Made by a program: the position numbers and the translations under genes. A DNA stretch of 64,000 nucleotides from assembly GCA_938015415.1 (NCBI GenBank), contig CALLPK010000014.1, positions 1 to 64,000 of the forward strand, given 5' to 3'. This document shows, piece after piece, positions 61,601 through 64,000 of this stretch (position 1 is its first letter; each line of letters begins with the position of its first letter). The notes beneath the pieces are model-generated. The model did not search any database, was not told the DNA's origin, and saw nothing but the letters and a program-made list of their open reading frames with translations. Source of the stretch: an uncultured Saprospiraceae bacterium. GTDB lineage: Bacteria; Bacteroidota; Bacteroidia; Chitinophagales; Saprospiraceae.

Positions 61601-64000
61601 TTAATTTAAATAATTCTCTTCAAAAAACTCCCTGTATCCCGCTAAGGATTTACTCTTTAAAACCGTTCGGTAATTATTCTGAGTAATTGGATAGATTTCA
61701 TACTCTACTCCTTCCGGTAAAAAGCTATCTGCATTTTTAGTAATCCCTTCGTAATAGGTCATCGCTTTATCCTGCGACTTAAATCGCCGAATAACCACCA
61801 TCGGCTGGTCACCTAAAGAAACGGGAGAAATACGCAATTTTGCCAGTTTATTAAATTCGGTATTGTAATTAGAAATAGCTGCTTTGGCATCATTGAGAGA
61901 AATCTCTGTTCCGCCAGTAATCAAAACGATAAAATAATGCAGTTTCTCTGGTTCTACCTTGTATTTTCCGGCATCTGCAGGATCAGATTTTGAGTCTTCC
62001 GTTTTAGCATTTCGTCCAGATGATCCTTGTCCCAGCAGCTTTAAAATTTCTTTTGCACGAACTTCTTCTGGGGTATTAGGATATTTACCGATTACTTCCC
62101 GCAGACCACCCCGATAAGCATCCTTTCCTTCGAGACTCCCTTTACTCATCGCGCCCAGTAACGCAAATTTTGCCTGAAGTTTATTTCCTGGCCCAAACTC
62201 TTTCTGGGCGGCCTCAATACGTTGGGCAACATCCGAATATTTTCCATTTTCAAAACTCAAATATGTTTGATCATAATACTGCATCAGCGCTAAATCTTCA
62301 GCCCGGCTTTTGGACAAGAAGTCTGGATCGGTCAACACCCGTGCATAGCTACTATTAGGAAATTCACCCGCCAGTTTATCGTAATAATATTTAGCCTTTG
62401 TTTTATTATTTAAATCGGTATGGGCTAAATAAAGGAAATAATACATCTCATCCCTGCCTTCCGCCGTTGGAAAACGACGTTCTCTTTCTTCAAGAATCTT
62501 AATGGATTTTTCGTTATCCTGCAATCGATCCCGGTATAGTCCACCGAGTTTTAGCATCGCATTCGCAATTTCTTTTTCTGATTTAGCAACATCGGCAGGT
62601 GTGCTCGGTACCTCACGGAAAATACTTTTGATATCATCGTCCGTTAGCTCGCGACTGATCTCCTCTTCGGCGATCTCAGGATCATCCTCGAAGTTCCGTA
62701 ATTCACTACGAGCAGAGCGGCGCCAGTTATCTTCCAACGGACGATCTCCCCAGCGTTTACGAAAATCTTTGAGTCCTTTTTTTCTAATTTTTTCGTTGTA
62801 AGCCCAATAATTAGACTTTGCAGATCCAAGGTTAGATTTTTTCGTCGTCGTAGGCACACCTTCCGTTCTTAAGTTGCTGAATTTCGCTTCTTCCTCCTCT
62901 TTTTTAATTTTAAAAGCTAATGCTCGGCGTTCTTCATCCGACATATTGCTGATTTGAAGTAAGCTATCCTGTGTCTGAATAACGAGCAAGTTAGCCGCAA
63001 TATCGGTAAGGTTATTAGCATATTCGGTAACCTGGTCGTAACGCTCGTCGGTTTTGGGTAAAACCTGTAGCGTACTATCGTAATAAGCTTTCGCTTCGAT
63101 AAAAGACTCTTTGTCAAAATATAGCTGCGCCAATTGTAGATAAGATTCTCCTTTCTGAGCAGTATTTCCTTCGTTATAATTTAAAGAAGATTTTAGATAT
63201 TCGATAGCGGCCAGTTGGTCATTGTCCTTTAATGCAATGGTCGCCATCAAAAAATAAATCTGATCCCGGTATTCATAATTTTTAATATCCTTCGTCATCT
63301 TCTGCAAGGTCTTAGTGGCATCGGCATCGGTCATAGCGCCAGCCTCCCAGCTATTGCGAATAATATTCAACTGTGCACTAAATTCCATATCGTAGGAATT
63401 ACTAAACTTCCGTGCCTGAGCAAAAGCTATTTCAGAAGCTTTATTATCTCCATTTTTCTGATAAATCTGCGCTAAGATATAAGCGTACCGCGCTTTTAGT
63501 TGACGGTCCTTCCCCAATTCAATCGCTAGCTTGAGTGGCTCAATGGCCTGATCGTAATTTTTTTGTTTGATATGATAGTGCGCCTTTACGGGTGCTAAAT
63601 CCCGGCGAACATCCTTAAATGTTGCCGGATCCTTTTCCAGTTTACTAATCATTCTTTCAGCCTCATCGTACGCCTGTCGCTCTATGTAAGTACGAGCCAT
63701 CCATAGCTGCCCTTCCTGAAAAGCCGGACGATGCTTCATAAAATAGTTTTCTTTATCAACTTCTTTTTCCTTCTTATTGATGGGTTCATTGGTATCGAGG
63801 GTTTTAGGAGGTTCCGTTGGTAGAGGAGCATCTTTGGTCGTCTTGGTATTGGCATCCTTACCCGTATTTTTCTTGCCTGATTTTCTACGTTCTTCCCGTT
63901 CCTTCTTTTTTGCTTCTGCTCTTTTTTTAGCCGCTTTACGCTTTGCCTTTTGAGCTTTTTCCCTGGCCTTCTTAGCTTTTTTTCGATCTTTCTTAGTTGA
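61601..64000 (-). CDS. PorW/SprE-like T9SS lipoprotein with TPR repeats (5' end outside window)
   Basis: Partial gene: the frame is open from 64000 down to the stop at 61601, giving about 799 codons; an ATG at 63739 is internal. The visible N-terminal part is lysine/alanine-rich (KKDRKKAKKAREKAQKAKRK), then a proline-rich stretch, then TPR repeats from MKHRPAFQEGQLWMARTYIE onward (YDQAIEPLKLAIELGKDRQ, YLKSSLNYNEGNTAQKGESY). The C-terminal domain (LHYFIVLITGGTEISLNDAK, EYEIYPITQNNYRTVLKSKS) is typical of PorW of Porphyromonas and SprE of Flavobacterium, outer-membrane lipoproteins needed for type IX secretion and gliding. The lipoprotein signal lies beyond the edge. Fits the T9SS cargo protein at 52856-56389. 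Confidence 0.88.
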   Translation of the reverse strand, partial: STKKDRKKAKKAREKAQKAKRKAAKKRAEAKKKEREERRKSGKKNTGKDANTKTTKDAPLPTEPPKTLDTNEPINKKEKEVDKENYFMKHRPAFQEGQLWMARTYIERQAYDEAERMISKLEKDPATFKDVRRDLAPVKAHYHIKQKNYDQAIEPLKLAIELGKDRQLKARYAYILAQIYQKNGDNKASEIAFAQARKFSNSYDMEFSAQLNIIRNSWEAGAMTDADATKTLQKMTKDIKNYEYRDQIYFLMATIALKDNDQLAAIEYLKSSLNYNEGNTAQKGESYLQLAQLYFDKESFIEAKAYYDSTLQVLPKTDERYDQVTEYANNLTDIAANLLVIQTQDSLLQISNMSDEERRALAFKIKKEEEEAKFSNLRTEGVPTTTKKSNLGSAKSNYWAYNEKIRKKGLKDFRKRWGDRPLEDNWRRSARSELRNFEDDPEIAEEEISRELTDDDIKSIFREVPSTPADVAKSEKEIANAMLKLGGLYRDRLQDNEKSIKILEERERRFPTAEGRDEMYYFLYLAHTDLNNKTKAKYYYDKLAGEFPNSSYARVLTDPDFLSKSRAEDLALMQYYDQTYLSFENGKYSDVAQRIEAAQKEFGPGNKLQAKFALLGAMSKGSLEGKDAYRGGLREVIGKYPNTPEEVRAKEILKLLGQGSSGRNAKTEDSKSDPADAGKYKVEPEKLHYFIVLITGGTEISLNDAKAAISNYNTEFNKLAKLRISPVSLGDQPMVVIRRFKSQDKAMTYYEGITKNADSFLPEGVEYEIYPITQNNYRTVLKSKSLAGYREFFEENYLN

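Noticed and set aside
1-64000. CRISPR arrays, rRNA operons and tRNA genes
   Set aside because: No regularly spaced direct repeats and no conserved rRNA or tRNA sequence were seen on either strand.

Overview
The window looks like chromosomal DNA of a Bacteroidota bacterium, most likely of the Saprospiria (Lewinella/Haliscomenobacter-like) group. The signs are a low to moderate G+C content, sparse Shine-Dalgarno sequences, one promoter of the Bacteroidota type (TTG, 20 bases, TAnnTTTG), a type IX secretion (T9SS) sorting tail on a giant secreted protein, a PorW/SprE-like T9SS lipoprotein, a DUF5916 protein, a GH3-family enzyme, a BlaI/BlaR1-like pair and a Bacteroidota-style curli operon. The phylum call is firm; the class call is an inference.

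Layout. 1-12 kb: the edge of an ISAs1-like transposase, then housekeeping genes, mostly on the minus strand (acyl-CoA ligase, MscL, aconitase, a glutamate-cysteine-ligase-like enzyme with CBS domains, a SPOR protein, an RluB-type pseudouridine synthase, DnaB). 11.8-12.1 kb: an AT-rich divergent intergenic region with four same-direction DnaA-box matches, a candidate replication origin. 12-19.5 kb: a DUF5691 protein, HemA, a cation-chloride-cotransporter-like permease and AspS. 19.9-26 kb: a curli (amyloid fibre) operon with two curlin-repeat subunits, a CsgH-like/CsgE fusion, CsgF, CsgG with an extra beta-barrel tail, and an extra propeller lipoprotein. 26-32 kb: an SDR/TetR pair with two operators, GNAT, a broken AraC gene, a PPOX-like protein, a GcvH-like protein and an S9 peptidase. 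32-39 kb: a huge protein built like mammalian soluble adenylyl cyclase (tandem cyclase domains, NTPase, TPRs) coupled to an SdiA-regulated-type lipoprotein, then a 2-oxoglutarate dehydrogenase E2 with two lipoyl domains. 39-47 kb: a membrane protein, a DUF5916 protein, a sulfotransferase, a three-gene ABC system with a histidine-rich permease (probably metal-related), and a ROK kinase. 47-57 kb: IleS behind a leader hairpin, a 200-bp palindromic element, Pmp3, CrcB, a MraY/WecA-type transferase and a giant LTD/CotH/T9SS protein. 57-64 kb: a possible non-coding RNA, a BlaI/M56 sensor pair with tandem operators and probable leaderless start, a GH3 enzyme, an unknown protein and the PorW/SprE-like gene running off the right edge.

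How the parts work together. The curli operon forms one assembly line: CsgA/B-like subunits leave through CsgG with help from CsgE and CsgF. Three departures from the enterobacterial plan (CsgH-like domain fused to CsgE, a barrel on CsgG, a sixth gene 2 bases after csgG) make it the strongest candidate for a distinctive system. The second is the sAC-like protein, whose two cyclase domains appear to supply complementary halves of one active site. The third is the ABC-FtsX/DUF3299 cluster with 16 histidines in one loop, which resembles zinc-regulated transport loci. No CRISPR array, rRNA or tRNA was found.
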